Positions 39,901 to 48,265 of a stretch of DNA of 64,000 nt are shown piece by piece. The translations under genes and the position numbers were made by a program. The notes under the pieces were generated by a model, which ran no database searches, was not told where the DNA came from, and saw only the letters and a list, made by a program, of their open reading frames with translations. Each line of letters begins with the position of its first letter. The first letter of the stretch is position 1. Origin of the DNA: Siphonodentalium dalli (Eukaryota; Mollusca; Scaphopoda; Gadilida; Siphonodentaliidae); NCBI GenBank assembly GCA_032622095.1, contig CP136067.1, forward strand, positions 59,871,899-59,935,898, in the 5' to 3' direction.

Positions 39901-42900
39901 GCCAGCGATGACTGAAACGAGAATTACTGAATCTTATTGCAAGAAACATGAAACCACCTGGTGCTCAACTTTTTGTAAGTAAATTTAATTTTTGTTCACC
40001 AATTCAACCATATTAGCGACCAACCAGTAATAGTATCTCACAGTTTTGATGTAACTGGCGACTTTTGATGCAACTCTCGAGCTTTTATGTAAAATCGCCA
40101 GCTTTTGACGTAAAATAAGATCACCATTTTTTGGAAAAAACAGGCAATTTTTGAATTAAAAAAAAGCCAGCTTTTGATGTAAAATCACCTTGTACCATAA
40201 AACATTTAGTGATTTCGGCGATCGCTCATGCGCATGTCAGAAGGAAATCAGTCATATTTGGAGACTGATCATACATAAGAGGACCCAGACCGGCGATCGC
40301 CCACACGCATGTGACTTGTGTCAGAAATAATTCAGTCATATCTGGAGCATGACAATGCCTATAGGAGGACCAACACCCACACATACGATCGCCTATACTG
40401 TGTATGGCATCTTATTTATATATGGTACATATAAAACATTTCGTGATTCCGAAAACCTGGTAACACACGAGAATACACACCGGGGATCGCCCATACCAGC
40501 GTGACGTCGCTATGGATCAGTCATAGCGTAAGTCTATAGAATTATAGAGACTCCCAGCATCAATCGACAATATGAGTTTAACTGTGTCGGAATGCGTTTA
40601 ATCAGTCAGGAAAAAGCTGTCAGCACTCATTAATAGCCCGACCCTTACATCATTAGCTAGACGTCACATAATTGGCGACATTAATAGTAATAACATGAAC
40701 TTGTCGGGCAATTGTGGTGTAATAGTGGCCCACTAGAAATGGTTAACGGCCCTCGAGCTTATTATCGGTCATCGACTTCGTCTCGGGCCGCCTGTAAGCT
40801 CTTGGGCCGTTAACCATTTCTGTGAACCACTAAGCCGTTCAAGATCAGCAAGATCGTGTTATTGCTATATTATTAAATCCTTAGCGTATCTGCTTGGTGT
40901 TTATTACCAACGCACCTATTTAATACGACCATTTAAAATTCTAACGCATGTGAGTTTAGTGCATTTGTATGGGAAATCCTGACATACGTATGGGTGGTAT
41001 CCGACACGCGATTGCCAATAATAAATTCGTTTTGCACTAATCTAAATCAACTACGAACAACAAAGTTGCTACCAAGTTAAACCAAAGTATAGAAAATCGT
41101 TCAGAGAGGGTGTTTTGGGATTTATTTTTGCTATCAGTGTACCAGCCGCTCTCCATCAATTTTCCTTTTAAATATCATTATTAACAGGGAGTACGCTGGG
41201 CGAAGCTTTGGTGCATATTTTGGCGCCTCAGATACTATAAATGTAGACGATCACTTCATACGTTATTCTCATCGACCACATACGTGCAGATTGTGTCATA
41301 TTTACAAATTTATTCGTTTTTCAAGGTCTTATTTCGTTTACAATAAACCTAATATGTGATTAACTTAGGGCCAGGAACCACCAAGGTAACCACCGAACAC
41401 ACACGTGAGACATGGTATATTGTGTCGATTTATCCCTATTCCTTGAGCTCATCTCCTGATTATACAGAAGCATTCTCATTTGACCAAGCCACTTTAAAAG
41501 ATCATATATGCTACCTGAGAATTTAAATAGCAAACAGCTTGTTACAGAAACCTATAATGTTTCTCGTAATGGAATCCATATATACGTTTGACATGTGTAG
41601 TAGATGATGGCACTTTGCCTATTTATTTATATTCTTTCGTTCAACCGAATGTATCATTCATTTGAGACCAGAAACTGCTACTATAACATTCGTATGGGCG
41701 ATCGCCTGTGTGGATTCTCATATGATCTGTAATGTTTCCGGACTGACTAAATGGCGTCCGCACAGGTCACAATCGTATGGGCGATCGCCAGTGTGTATTC
41801 TGCTGTGTGTTGCCAGGGTTTCTGCATCACTAAATGTCTTATATATGGCACACGTCATATTCGAATGTTCGATCAGCGGTGTTGACCCTCTTATGCATTT
41901 TCAGACTCCGGATATGAGTGAATTCCGTCTGACACACGTCACACTGTTATGGGCGATCCCCTGTGTGAGTCCTCTTGTGCTTTGTCAGACTCCAGATATG
42001 ACTGAATTCCTTCTGACACACGTCAAAGATCGACTGGTGATTTTCCATCAAAAGCTGGCTTTTTTCAAAACTCGTTCCCATGCATTTGTTTACATCAAAA
42101 GCTGGCAATTTTACTTCAAAAGTGGTGACCATATTTTGCATCAAACGCTGTCGTTTTTACATCAAAACTCATTAGTTACAACAAAAGCTGAAGATTTTAC
42201 ATCAAAACTCGTTAGTTGCATAAAAAGTCGTCAGTTACTTCAAAACCTGGCGTAACACACTAAAGATTTTTCAGGAGTAAATGTTCCATGAAGTGTTCAA
42301 ATACAAGGAACAACTCCCACGAATAGGCGGAGAGCTTCGATCTCATACAACTTCCACGAATAGGCGGAGAGCTTCGATCTCATTATTTTTTTTATATATA
42401 AAACTAGACCAATATTATCGGTCCACAACAGCTAGGGATATCGGTTGGGTTGATACTGTTTTGGACCCGTTACTCTTTTATAACAGACATTTATTGAAAA
42501 GACATACATGTACTACACATTTACACAAGGAGCCCGGGCATTCAAATGAACCCATGAATGCTTTTAATCATCTGACATGTCCGCGATTAATCTGTCTTCA
42601 TAATTATATATAATTTACCGTGACAGAAAAAGGTAAAGTGATGACACGATCGTTTGATGCATGTATATTGCTTGCATACACTTTCTGATTGCGCGACAAA
42701 TCGAAATTCTCTGGAAAACAAGGCTTTGTTTACTTATAAATCTTGTTGCTTTGACATTCAACGAACCTCTGATAAACTCATCTCTGATAACATCATGCTT
42801 GGGAAAGGTTGCCTTCTATTTTCATATACGAAAAGTGCCCTTTTGACCTAACCCGCAGACATACAAGCAAGATAACTCCCGTCCACGATTCTGTGCGTAA

Positions 42901-43888
42901 ATTCTGTTACAGAAGAGTAATGGGACGGGAATCGGTCCAAAACAGCATCAACACAACCGATATCCCAAGATTTTGTGGACCGAGTAGACTTGGTCTAATA
43001 TAAAAAATACACATAATAATTACATTGTGTCAGATAGGACGGTTCTAAGAGAAAATCGACGATAGCTGCAACTCGCACCGAGAGAAGAATTGTATAGATG
43101 CAGAGAAGGATGACAACATAAAACATCAAAGCACGCGCGAGTGTCGACTGTGGACCATCACTGTATCGCGATTTATTGTATATCAGCTGAAATAGCGTCT
43201 GAGGGGCCTGCGGACTGTGCATTAGGGGCCTATACGCGCACATTTTGGACCTAAATATTCATATAGGTTCATATTCGACTTATTTCATTCTGAAATATGA
43301 GTTAAGCCCACAGCGGACTTATATCTGTTATTCTGTTGGATGACGCGGGCCACAGTGAAAACACATATATGAAGAGCGTACATATGGTCTGCAAATAGGC
43401 TCATATTGAACCTAAATATTCACATTTATTTGATTCTGAAATAGGCCCATAGTGAGCTTATTTTAATTTGTGTGTTTAATTTTTTTAATTAATTTTCTTT
43501 AAATAAAAATTTTGATAAACTAACGCCGTTATTATAAGCTCCGCCAGGGTACCCCGAGTCACCACACCAAATTTGGTTGAAATAGGTTTAGGGCTGGGAG
43601 AAAAATCCGAACAGACAGGCGGACAGACAGATCCACTCTGTTATATATATATAGATTTTGATCAAATTAATTCGTCATACCTAAATTCAGTGTTTCGCAG
43701 GGTTTTTCTTGTGATGTGGTCGGGATGGCATCGTTATTATCTTCTAAAACTTAGCTCATTTAAGCTGCAACGGAAGAACTGTGAAGCAATATACTTACAG
43801 ACATCCAATAGATTCTTTATGAGGATGTTGGTTGAATTTTTACTGCGCACTGCTCCTGCTTCAAGAAATGCGAAACCACATTGCATAA
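15779..43888 (-). CDS. Amt: Ammonium transporter (Amt/MEP/Rh family, AMT1-like), partial; eight exons
   Basis: Integral plasma-membrane channel/transporter for ammonium. Eight exons were read on the minus strand: 43888-43799, 39911-39684, 36997-36897, 23335-23198, 22272-22036, 18212-18074, 17515-17421 and 15905-15779. All have AG acceptors and GT donors, and their phases fit, giving 1155 bp and 385 codons with no stop. Visible hallmarks are [11 protein letters not shown] at the end of helix 1, the family signature DFAGSG, and the twin pore histidines (codons at 23311-23309 and 17513-17511). Intron sizes going downstream are 3887, 2686, 13561, 925, 3823, 558 and 1515 bp. The start-codon exon and the C-terminal cytoplasmic tail (usually with a conserved HGE motif) were sought by eye and not found, so the gene is incomplete here. 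No promoter or polyadenylation site can be assigned. The family assignment is very secure; which animal Amt paralogue it is cannot be told. Confidence 0.96.
16479..17268. mobile_element. Foldback element made of TAATTA palindromes, in Amt intron G-H
   Basis: The ends are inverted: aaaaaatttggcccagtaag on the left and its near complement at about 17245-17268. Inside each end are dozens of copies of the 16 bp palindrome tcagctaattagctga and the related gtgctaattagcac, spaced by about 25 bp with linkers acatacgtat and ataataaca. The left block (16495-16915) is longer than the right (17120-17255). A unique core of about 200 bp (16916-17118) separates them. It has no coding capacity. Confidence 0.9.
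17421..17515 (-). CDS. Amt: Amt exon G (second pore histidine, helix 9)
   Basis: 95 bp with acceptor tgtttcag and donor gtaagt, ending in phase 0. It encodes [19 protein letters not shown] and then [12 protein letters not shown]. The histidine (codon 17513-17511) is the second of the pore pair. The helix and its ARDTGI loop match the family closely. It lies only 558 bp after exon F. Confidence 0.96.
18074..18212 (-). CDS. Amt: Amt exon F (helix 8)
   Basis: 139 bp, enters in phase 0 and leaves with one base. Acceptor is ccattccag, donor gtaagt. It encodes [13 protein letters not shown], the conserved CAGCN loop-helix element before helix 8, then a hydrophobic helix and [12 protein letters not shown], the hallmark link to the second pore histidine. 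It joins exon G in phase to form a valine codon (G + TT). Confidence 0.96.
19969..20107. repeat. Long hairpin, ~45 bp near-perfect arms
   Basis: Arms centred at 20038: gtgagacacgggg at 19992 pairs with its complement ending at 20085, and ctggaatgtcaccc with its complement across a loop of almost zero length. Weaker pairing extends outward (aacagttatc with gataactgt). It shares gcgggcga.aaatc with 19061-19075, so that site may be a remnant of the same family. Confidence 0.9.
20392..20682. mobile_element. MITE-like element with ~55 bp inverted ends
   Basis: Left end ctatgca.agtgagtct..tg..aattggggg...atctattacca.cagca; the right end 20625-20682 is its complement. The right arm contains a C-run (20644-20655) where the left has five Gs and a few other bases. 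Similarity continues outside (agact.cacag.. on both flanks). No coding capacity. Confidence 0.8.
22036..22272 (-). CDS. Amt: Amt exon E (helices 6 and 7)
   Basis: 237 bp, 79 codons, phase 0 at both ends; acceptor attcgcag, donor gtaagt. It encodes [20 protein letters not shown] (helix 6, second Phe-gate region), a loop rich in Gly, then helix 7 ([20 protein letters not shown]) and [12 protein letters not shown], the start of the conserved segment before helix 8. Many family members have an aromatic residue where this one has Thr in FILTFG. I note that from general family knowledge, not from an alignment. Confidence 0.97.
22273..23197. other. Amt intron D-E
   Basis: No repeat or coding signal recognised. 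A 104-residue minus-strand frame at 22644-22330 has no family resemblance. Confidence 0.5.
23198..23335 (-). CDS. Amt: Amt exon D (signature motif, first pore histidine, helix 5)
   Basis: 138 bp, 46 codons, phase 0 at both ends; acceptor tctttcag, donor gtacgg. It starts with [13 protein letters not shown], the ammonium-transporter signature. The aspartate helps ammonium recruitment and the histidine (codon 23311-23309) is the first of the twin pore histidines (family knowledge). [12 protein letters not shown] and a polar loop ending RGHSVP follow. It sits after the largest intron (13.6 kb) and 925 bp before exon E. Confidence 0.96.
23336..26046. other. Amt intron C-D, first part; nothing recognised
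   Basis: AT-rich, with a (ATAG)n-like stretch at 23566-23585. Opposing frames around 24.82-25.13 kb have no recognised family. Confidence 0.45.
26050..26153. repeat. Long hairpin, 48 bp arms with 2 mismatches
   Basis: Arms 26050-26097 and 26106-26153 around an 8 nt loop. The outer ends read cacaggtccccag and complement; the inner end is attaagtattatt. Near-identity of the arms means recent origin or selection for structure. It could be a small MITE or a precursor-like small RNA hairpin. Confidence 0.92.
26510..27060. repeat. Dispersed repeat with three ~160 bp tandem units
   Basis: Starts with a hairpin (cccccgaa...ttcggggg at 26512-26534). Then units repeat at about 160 bp spacing, marked by aggtcaagttcgaatatggg at 26650 and 26810 and a variant at 26970. 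Each unit carries tggtttccgg..gataact and tgctccgcccatttttgcgag. Confidence 0.88.
27413..27813. repeat. Direct repeat pair, ~115-120 bp, 287 bp apart
   Basis: 27413-27535 and 27700-27813 share atggaaatccaacca, tttctgttt.atactgatt, gaggaattcagtggtgccga and ccaaattccatgtttaaggg in the same order and strand. Confidence 0.88.
27814..32107. other. Amt intron C-D, middle part; nothing recognised
   Basis: About 4.3 kb without a coding or element signal. A short local duplication (cctgatatgtttgctctgct) occurs at about 31473 and 31517. Confidence 0.45.
32108..33562. repeat. Tandem array: three 485 bp units, nearly identical
   Basis: Units start at 32108, 32593 and 33078 with aaatcgtttaatgctttag and are each 485 bp. 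I see only a handful of substitutions between them. There is no coding signal. The equal length and high identity indicate recent unequal exchange or replication slippage, or active homogenisation. Confidence 0.97.
33633..33910. repeat. Short repeat cluster, ~27 bp core, six copies
   Basis: The core aaagaccgaaaaatgtcgtt followed by aaacta occurs at about 33633, 33702, 33763, 33791, 33818 and (mutated) 33883, with linkers of 0-45 bp that include atccaaataccc. Confidence 0.93.
33911..35514. other. Amt intron C-D; nothing recognised
   Basis: AT-rich; no element boundaries or coding signal found. Confidence 0.45.
35515..36605 (+). mobile_element. 5'-truncated LINE fragment (thumb and C-terminal zinc-knuckle region)
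   Basis: Translated pieces in shifting frames follow the C-terminal part of the LINE at 53.2-56.5 kb: [64 protein letters not shown], then [18 protein letters not shown] (a CxxC...HxxxxC knuckle) and [21 protein letters not shown]. Stops and frameshifts lie near 35808, 36120 and 36180. It ends in an A- and CAAT-rich tail (aatcaaacaatcaacaatc) at about 36577-36600. RT motifs are missing, so it cannot have moved itself. It lies antisense to Amt in its largest intron. Confidence 0.88.
36671..36799. repeat. Hairpin MITE, ~55 bp arms
   Basis: Left catggtttcaaggttaatacg and gaggaattatcaa.ccga.gaag pair with the right arm ending at 36799. The loop is the G-rich gaggcgagggtgaaggcga. It ends about 100 bp from exon C. 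Confidence 0.9.
36897..36997 (-). CDS. Amt: Amt exon C (end of helix 4 and loop to helix 5)
   Basis: 101 bp with acceptor ttttag. It encodes [16 protein letters not shown], the conserved tryptophan-rich stretch at the outer vestibule, then a short variable loop with [10 protein letters not shown]. The donor GT directly follows GGATTTATG; this gives phase 0 and joins to the D of DFAGSG in exon D. The donor (gtaggg) is weaker than the others, but reading on gives a sequence unlike the family, so the site is well placed. The loop is a possible N-glycosylation site (NGT), which is inference. Confidence 0.93.
37230..37274. repeat. Small hairpin, 17 bp arms
   Basis: agataataagttcaaca pairs with tgttcaacttattatct with one mismatch; the loop is 11 nt. 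Confidence 0.8.
37299..38660. mobile_element. 1.36 kb two-layer palindromic foldback element, in Amt intron B-C
   Basis: Outer ends: cggtggctggatgaggacat at about 37305 and its exact complement ending at 38640. Layer 1 in both arms (37335-37556; 38279-38606) is tandem units of about 65 bp, each with the 20 bp perfect palindrome tatctcgtttaaacgagata and a gggaaattttatttt spacer. Layer 2 (37557-38278) is about five copies per arm of a 65-70 bp unit (cgctcgtatataggt, cacccaccaccccatccc, catagtat, gcgccgcagg), in inverted orientation between arms, joined at about 37899-37915. The junction between layers (gttataatacaacagttactag) is also inverted and exact. No transposase frame. Confidence 0.95.
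38661..39683. other. Amt intron B-C, remainder; nothing recognised
   Basis: Contains a G-run at 39542-39557. Opposing frames of about 110-120 residues at 39.05-39.4 kb are shadows of each other without a family match. Confidence 0.45.
39684..39911 (-). CDS. Amt: Amt exon B (helices 2 to 4)
   Basis: 228 bp, acceptor cgtttcag and donor gtatgt. It encodes helix 2 ([13 protein letters not shown]), an extracellular loop with [12 protein letters not shown], helix 3 ([19 protein letters not shown]) and most of helix 4 ([11 protein letters not shown]). The phenylalanine of the VFAATAS segment corresponds to one of the two Phe gates above the pore in bacterial AmtB (family knowledge). It joins exon A in phase (T + TC) and leaves with one base, completed by exon C. 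Confidence 0.95.
40218..40535 (+). pseudogene. C2H2 zinc-finger gene fragment, degenerate (left arm)
   Basis: Translates in pieces to [30 protein letters not shown], a stop, FSHIWSM, then after frameshifts [12 protein letters not shown] and a final TGDRP-like linker (cggggatcgccc). The order of fingers matches the right arm on the opposite strand. It is unable to make a protein. Confidence 0.75.
40724..40833. repeat. Hairpin with perfect 18 bp core arms
   Basis: 40735-40752 (agaaatggttaacggccc) pairs exactly with 40804-40821, and pairing extends imperfectly outward. The loop of about 50 nt contains ctcgggccg. It sits near the left third of the inverted-repeat element's spacer and may be a separate insertion. 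Confidence 0.88.
41672..42036 (-). pseudogene. C2H2 zinc-finger gene fragment, degenerate (right arm)
   Basis: About four fingers with linkers can be read on the minus strand. The first is [14 protein letters not shown] then [11 protein letters not shown], a stop, then [19 protein letters not shown], then after a frameshift [24 protein letters not shown], another shift and [24 protein letters not shown] linkers are typical of C2H2 transcription factors. Stops and at least two frameshifts make it dead. No intron or promoter is visible. Confidence 0.85.
42251..42394. repeat. Local duplication of a ~38 bp phrase
   Basis: cacgaataggcggagagcttcgatctcat occurs twice, at about 42318 and 42356. Confidence 0.85.
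42395..43005. mobile_element. MITE-like element, ~75 bp inverted ends
   Basis: The left end contains actagacca, atcggtccacaaca, atatcggttg and gttttggac. The right end (about 42925-43005) is its complement, about 80 percent by eye, ending tagacttggtctaatat. The 450 bp interior has no coding signal. The termini resemble the element at 4.1-5.3 kb. Confidence 0.8.
43500..43670 (+). repeat. Dispersed-element 3' tail
   Basis: Carries caccaaatttggttgaaat, a gacaggcggacagacaga tail and a terminal (TA)n, the same architecture as the tails at 57.55 and 59.3 kb. It ends about 130 bp from exon A. Confidence 0.6.
43799..43888 (-). CDS. Amt: Amt exon A (end of helix 1 and following loop)
   Basis: 90 bp. 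A pyrimidine-rich acceptor (cctttcag) precedes it and a consensus donor gtaagt follows at 43798. It enters with the last two bases of a split codon and leaves with one base of the next. The product contains [17 protein letters not shown] and then ILIKNLLDV, the most conserved N-terminal stretch of AMT1-type proteins. The upstream exon must end after one base of a codon and should encode the front of a membrane helix. No such exon with a donor was recognised between 43.9 and 64 kb. Confidence 0.95.
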
Positions 43889-45680
43889 CTGAAAGGAAAA
43901 GAGACCGACAAAATGTTGATAAAAGAGACACAATACGATTAATATGCCCATGTCACCACACAGACTCACGTTTGGGCTCACTTTGTGTTTATCGTGGTTT
44001 CAGTCGAAAAAATTTGTATTATGACGCTCTGTGTTATAGGGGAGGAAAGACCGCACAGAAGGTGCATTTTTCTGGGAAATCACAACATTACACTCAGACC
44101 CCCATCATGCAGGAAATATACTGGCACATTTGACAATATCTATACACGAATCGTGTAATACTCCCTTTGCGTGAATCCACCCTTATGGAAGCAACTTAGC
44201 TTCGCCATCTCCCGGCGCTAAGTTATGATTGCTTAATTAGCCAACTGAATCATCGCCCCCTCCTCGTTCGCTCACTCACTCACACCATATATGTTGTATG
44301 TGTATATGCGTGAGGGTGGTGGGTGTGTGCGCGTGCACGTGGTGCGCGAAAGTATGCGTGTGAACCGCATAACGAGAAATAAAAATAATTTATGATTTGG
44401 TTGTAATTTTGGTTGGTTACTGACAATCTTGATATACAAGAATCATGGTGGTGACATTTTCGTTGAACATTAATCCGCGCTTATCGGAAATGGGGGTCAG
44501 CTTCTAAATCACTGGACGGCGTATATATGGTGACATAATAATAAAAAATGCAGTGTGCACCTAATGGTCCGAGTCACGTCAACATTTAGAAATCAAGATT
44601 TTATTTCGGGCGAAAATATTGCGCATTGCCAGTTTATCTGGCTACGTCTTCGTTGTGTTGCATAACTGGTAATTTCGCATCATCACACCACGTATACTAA
44701 ATTCTTCCTCTCAGCAGATTGGCATCCTCTCAGATACAATATATTATAAAATGTCTCTCAGAGGTAAAGATAGTTCACAATCCGAATAAGTTAGTTAGCA
44801 CGCTTATTAAATTTGATTTCCACATAATTGAACCCACGCGCTATAAGTGCATTAGACAGATATGTGTCCAATACATTTCATGAATTATAATTTAGATTTC
44901 ATTTCAGTTATTTTAAAATCAATATATACCACATTTAGGAAACCCAAATATTATCGCCAATTTTCGGCGAAAGAAAATTACTATAATATCATAATTATTA
45001 GTTTAAACGTTGTTTTCTGAAAAAAATTATGCCTTCACAAATGTACATCACATGCACGCGAGGATAGAAACTTATTTCTTATCAGCCACGTATTCTACTA
45101 TAGTACATTATATTTTTCCGTATATTTGTTATTCAATATTTATTGTTCGTCCTCTTAGAAAATGACAAATCTTCCTCTTATTCCGCTTATTGTGTTGCTG
45201 AATGGCATGAGAGGTGATTTGATCAAAGTATTAAACTAATTTTCATAAAGAAATGCATTCTGATTTATCACATAATTAGCCCCTAAATCCGGCCTCTTAT
45301 TTTTAGTAAGACAAACGTGTGTTATCGGCACGCACAGTGGCGCACGAGCTTAGCGCAATGATATCGATCAATGTTTTGATTATGTTAATTAGAATATAAT
45401 TATTATATTCAATTTATGTTGGGTTATTGGTGTTGACTGTGATGTAAACATGGTGATAAGGGTGGTTGAACAATTTTGTCAAAATAAAAAGACGCATTTA
45501 AAACGGAACTATATTTTTTCTTGAAGGTGTCTTTATAATTCCTCTTTGGTTGTGATAAGGAAATCAATATATTTATTTAACCCCAGTCGAGATCGTTTTT
45601 CTTTGCTAAAATTAGATTACGTGATAAAATGGATATCAAATTCGTCGCATTACTATACAAATTTTTATTAACCTCGTCCA
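43889..45680. other. Presumed 5' intron of Amt; nothing recognised
   Basis: AT-rich. No N-terminal Amt exon (front of helix 1, ending after one base of a codon) could be found here. Contains a short TG-rich stretch at 44290-44350. Confidence 0.45.
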
Positions 45681-45682
45681 CT

Positions 45683-46367
45683 AAATTCAATTCGAGCCTC
45701 GCTAAAGCTCGGCTCGAATCGAATTTAATCAATTTCAGAGCACTCGGTTAATAAATTTCGTATAGAATTGCGACTCACTGGAGATCCTATATATACCATA
45801 TGGGGTGGAGTACCTTTCCTATGCAGTTCATATTATAGTTTGCGACCCACCATGCATATTGCAGATTATAATTTTCTGGGTACAATATAACACAAGAAAA
45901 TTAACGATACACTATGCGCCAGACAATGTACTTATGTACATAATACTATAATACATAGCACATTAAGCTCGATACAAGGTTCTGAGTATGGGCATAATTA
46001 ATAATAATCGATGACATATAACAGGATATTAATTAAGCAGAAATAGTATATACTAGCTGATGTGCCCGACTTCGTCCGGGCTATTTAGGGATTTCTTTGT
46101 GATCGCCTCCGTCTGGGCAGAATATACAGCGAGAAAACAAACTATTGTTCAATCGGTCCAGAAACATACCTATATGAGCAAGGTCAAGGTCAATGACACG
46201 ACCGCAAGTGAAATTGGACCCGCCCATATTGCCAAATTTGAGTCGGATCGGTCGTGGTCCAGAAACATGCCTATATGAGCGTATATGAGCGAGATCAAGG
46301 TCACGGTCTCAAGTGAAATTGGCCCCGCCCATATTGTTCCCGGGGTCAAAGTAGGCCTACATACAAA
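45683..46367 (+). repeat. Repeat block, copy 1, with hairpin and GCCCGAC head
   Basis: Starts with a hairpin (arms 45683-45698 and 45711-45726). 45723-46266 matches 51814-52276 nearly base for base. At 46054 it runs into tactagctgatgtgcccgac (core 46064-46081) and a tail with ggtcaaggtcaa and cccgcccatattg phrases. The tail is cut at about 46368, where the foldback module begins; the uninterrupted version is at 56681-56960. Confidence 0.9.
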
Positions 46368-48265
46368 ATATATAAATATCCCCAACACTCGGTATCACAT
46401 CGGGTGCATCTGGAATTTGAATATGGACACCCCTCCCCTCAAATGAAAAGTAACAACATATTCGGATACAGGGATATAACTACAGAGTGTCATTGGGGTT
46501 TCCATATTTACTTTTCCAACAGCACCCCGTTATTATTTCAAAAGTTGGAAATGTCATACCTGTTAGGTTGATTTTACACAACATATATACAGGCTGACAA
46601 TGTTTAATGTCACAACAAGTATAATTAGTGAGCAATTTGTTTTGAGACCAATCAGTCTGAATCACTAGCATACATATTTTTTCGACTTTTGGTTAAAATT
46701 GTGGTCTAAATGGACATTATTTAAATAATTAAATAATTGGCGGTATCAGGTTGGGCATTTCTAAGGTGGAAAGCTGGAGGAACCGCTTGGAAATGTCCAA
46801 CTCAAGGTGGGCTGGGTGCAAATTGAATTCGCAAATTGACATTAAACATTGTCAGCCTGTATATATGTTGTGTAAAATCAAACTATCAGGTATGACATTT
46901 CCAACTTTTGAAATAATTACGGGGTGCAGTTGGAAAAGTAAAGATGGAAACATCAAGGACACTCTCTTGTTATGTCCCTATATCCGAATATATTGTTACT
47001 TTTCATTTGAGGGGAGGGGTGTCCATATCCAAATTCCAGATGCACCCAATGTGATACCGAGTGTTGGGGATATTTATACCTTAGACTGGGCGAGGGGCGA
47101 AACACCTAAAAGAACTCCTCACCCCACCGCCATTCACCTTGTATCAGAGTTGTCTGAATCCATAGTTCAAATGAGACGGACACGCTGAATTTACAATTAC
47201 TGACACACAATTAATATGGGAAAGTTGCAATGCGTGCTATCATTTTGTGATTAATGACAAAACAAACCGCTCTAAGAGACTTCCTATTGTCACTTACAAG
47301 ATGCTTATCTGCTGAGAGCAAGATCTTAGTTTAATTACGCGGTGTGACCATGCATCTCTGGCAAACTCAAATGGTTCAGTCAGACAAGGGACCTTCCATG
47401 TACCCTGTAATATATATTAAAGGAAATTCCATGTACTTTATAATATATATTAAAGATGCATTATCCGAATTAACGCTCCCAAATTACTATTTCTTTGGTT
47501 TCGGGGGTAATCAATATTTGATTCGAGTCGAGGAACCCATCCATCAAAGCTCAGAGTGATCAGATATCGATTTTTAAAGTTTGTTATTCCTCGAGATGTG
47601 CAATTATTTGTGGCCCAGAAAAGAGTTGTCAAACAGTCTCGGACAAAATTGCGGAAGAAGGTGGATAACTCTAAAATCAAGTGGTAAAACGGCAAAATTT
47701 CGTGATACCCAAGTGATAATACGGCCATATTTCTTTGAACAAAATGTTGATAAATAACACGTTTTGGGAAATTTGATACACTAGTGGACAGTGATTAGCA
47801 TTATTTTGTTGCAATTAATCGATTCTGATAACTAAAGCGTATTTTGAAGAATGGTTGTTGTTGTTGTTGTTGTTGTTGTATCTTGATTATATGGGGACCG
47901 TCATATCGGATTGAGTATCTTTAAATAAATTTCAAAGATTGTTTATCTCTTGATTCTCTTCCGTGGATGTTCTGTGTCGTTTCAGGTGAATTAAATAATA
48001 CGTTTAAGTTATAGATGGACCAGTCAACAGGAGCTCATGTCAATAGAAAATATGTTTTTCTTAATTTTTCCAGAACATGCACAATAAATCTTACCGTTTT
48101 GAGAACGGTAAAAAAAACGCTTAAGTAGAACGCTTAAGTAGAACATGTGCAATATCAAATGTTGCTTATGTGTTTTTGTGGAGTAATAGCGCAAACATAA
48201 CCTTTTATGAGTTTCATAGTCCAATATATTTTGTTTTTATCCATGGGGCTAATTTTCAATCAATT
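46368..48265. mobile_element. Foldback module, copy 1 (long inverted repeats plus 1.1 kb downstream)
   Basis: 46375-46660 and 46838-47078 are inverted copies of each other (tccccaacactcggt... and its complement; acaatgtttaatgtc at the inner end). About 180 bp of spacer lies between. 47079-48265 follows as single-copy sequence in the module, with a (GTT)n tract at 47853-47879 and a small duplication gaacgcttaagta. The whole is matched by 59727-61555. No transposase frame. Confidence 0.88.

Larger units (their letters stand above)
40024..42250. mobile_element. Inverted-repeat element enclosing two zinc-finger fragments
   Basis: Arms of about 0.5-0.6 kb (40024-40535 and 41655-42250) are imperfect reverse complements. 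Outermost are repeated phrases acttttgatg, ccagctttt and taaaatc (left) and their complements (right). Inside each arm is a degenerate C2H2 zinc-finger stretch pointing outward to inward on opposite strands. The spacer (40536-41654) has a separate hairpin at 40724-40833. It lies within the Amt intron between exons A and B. Confidence 0.8.
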
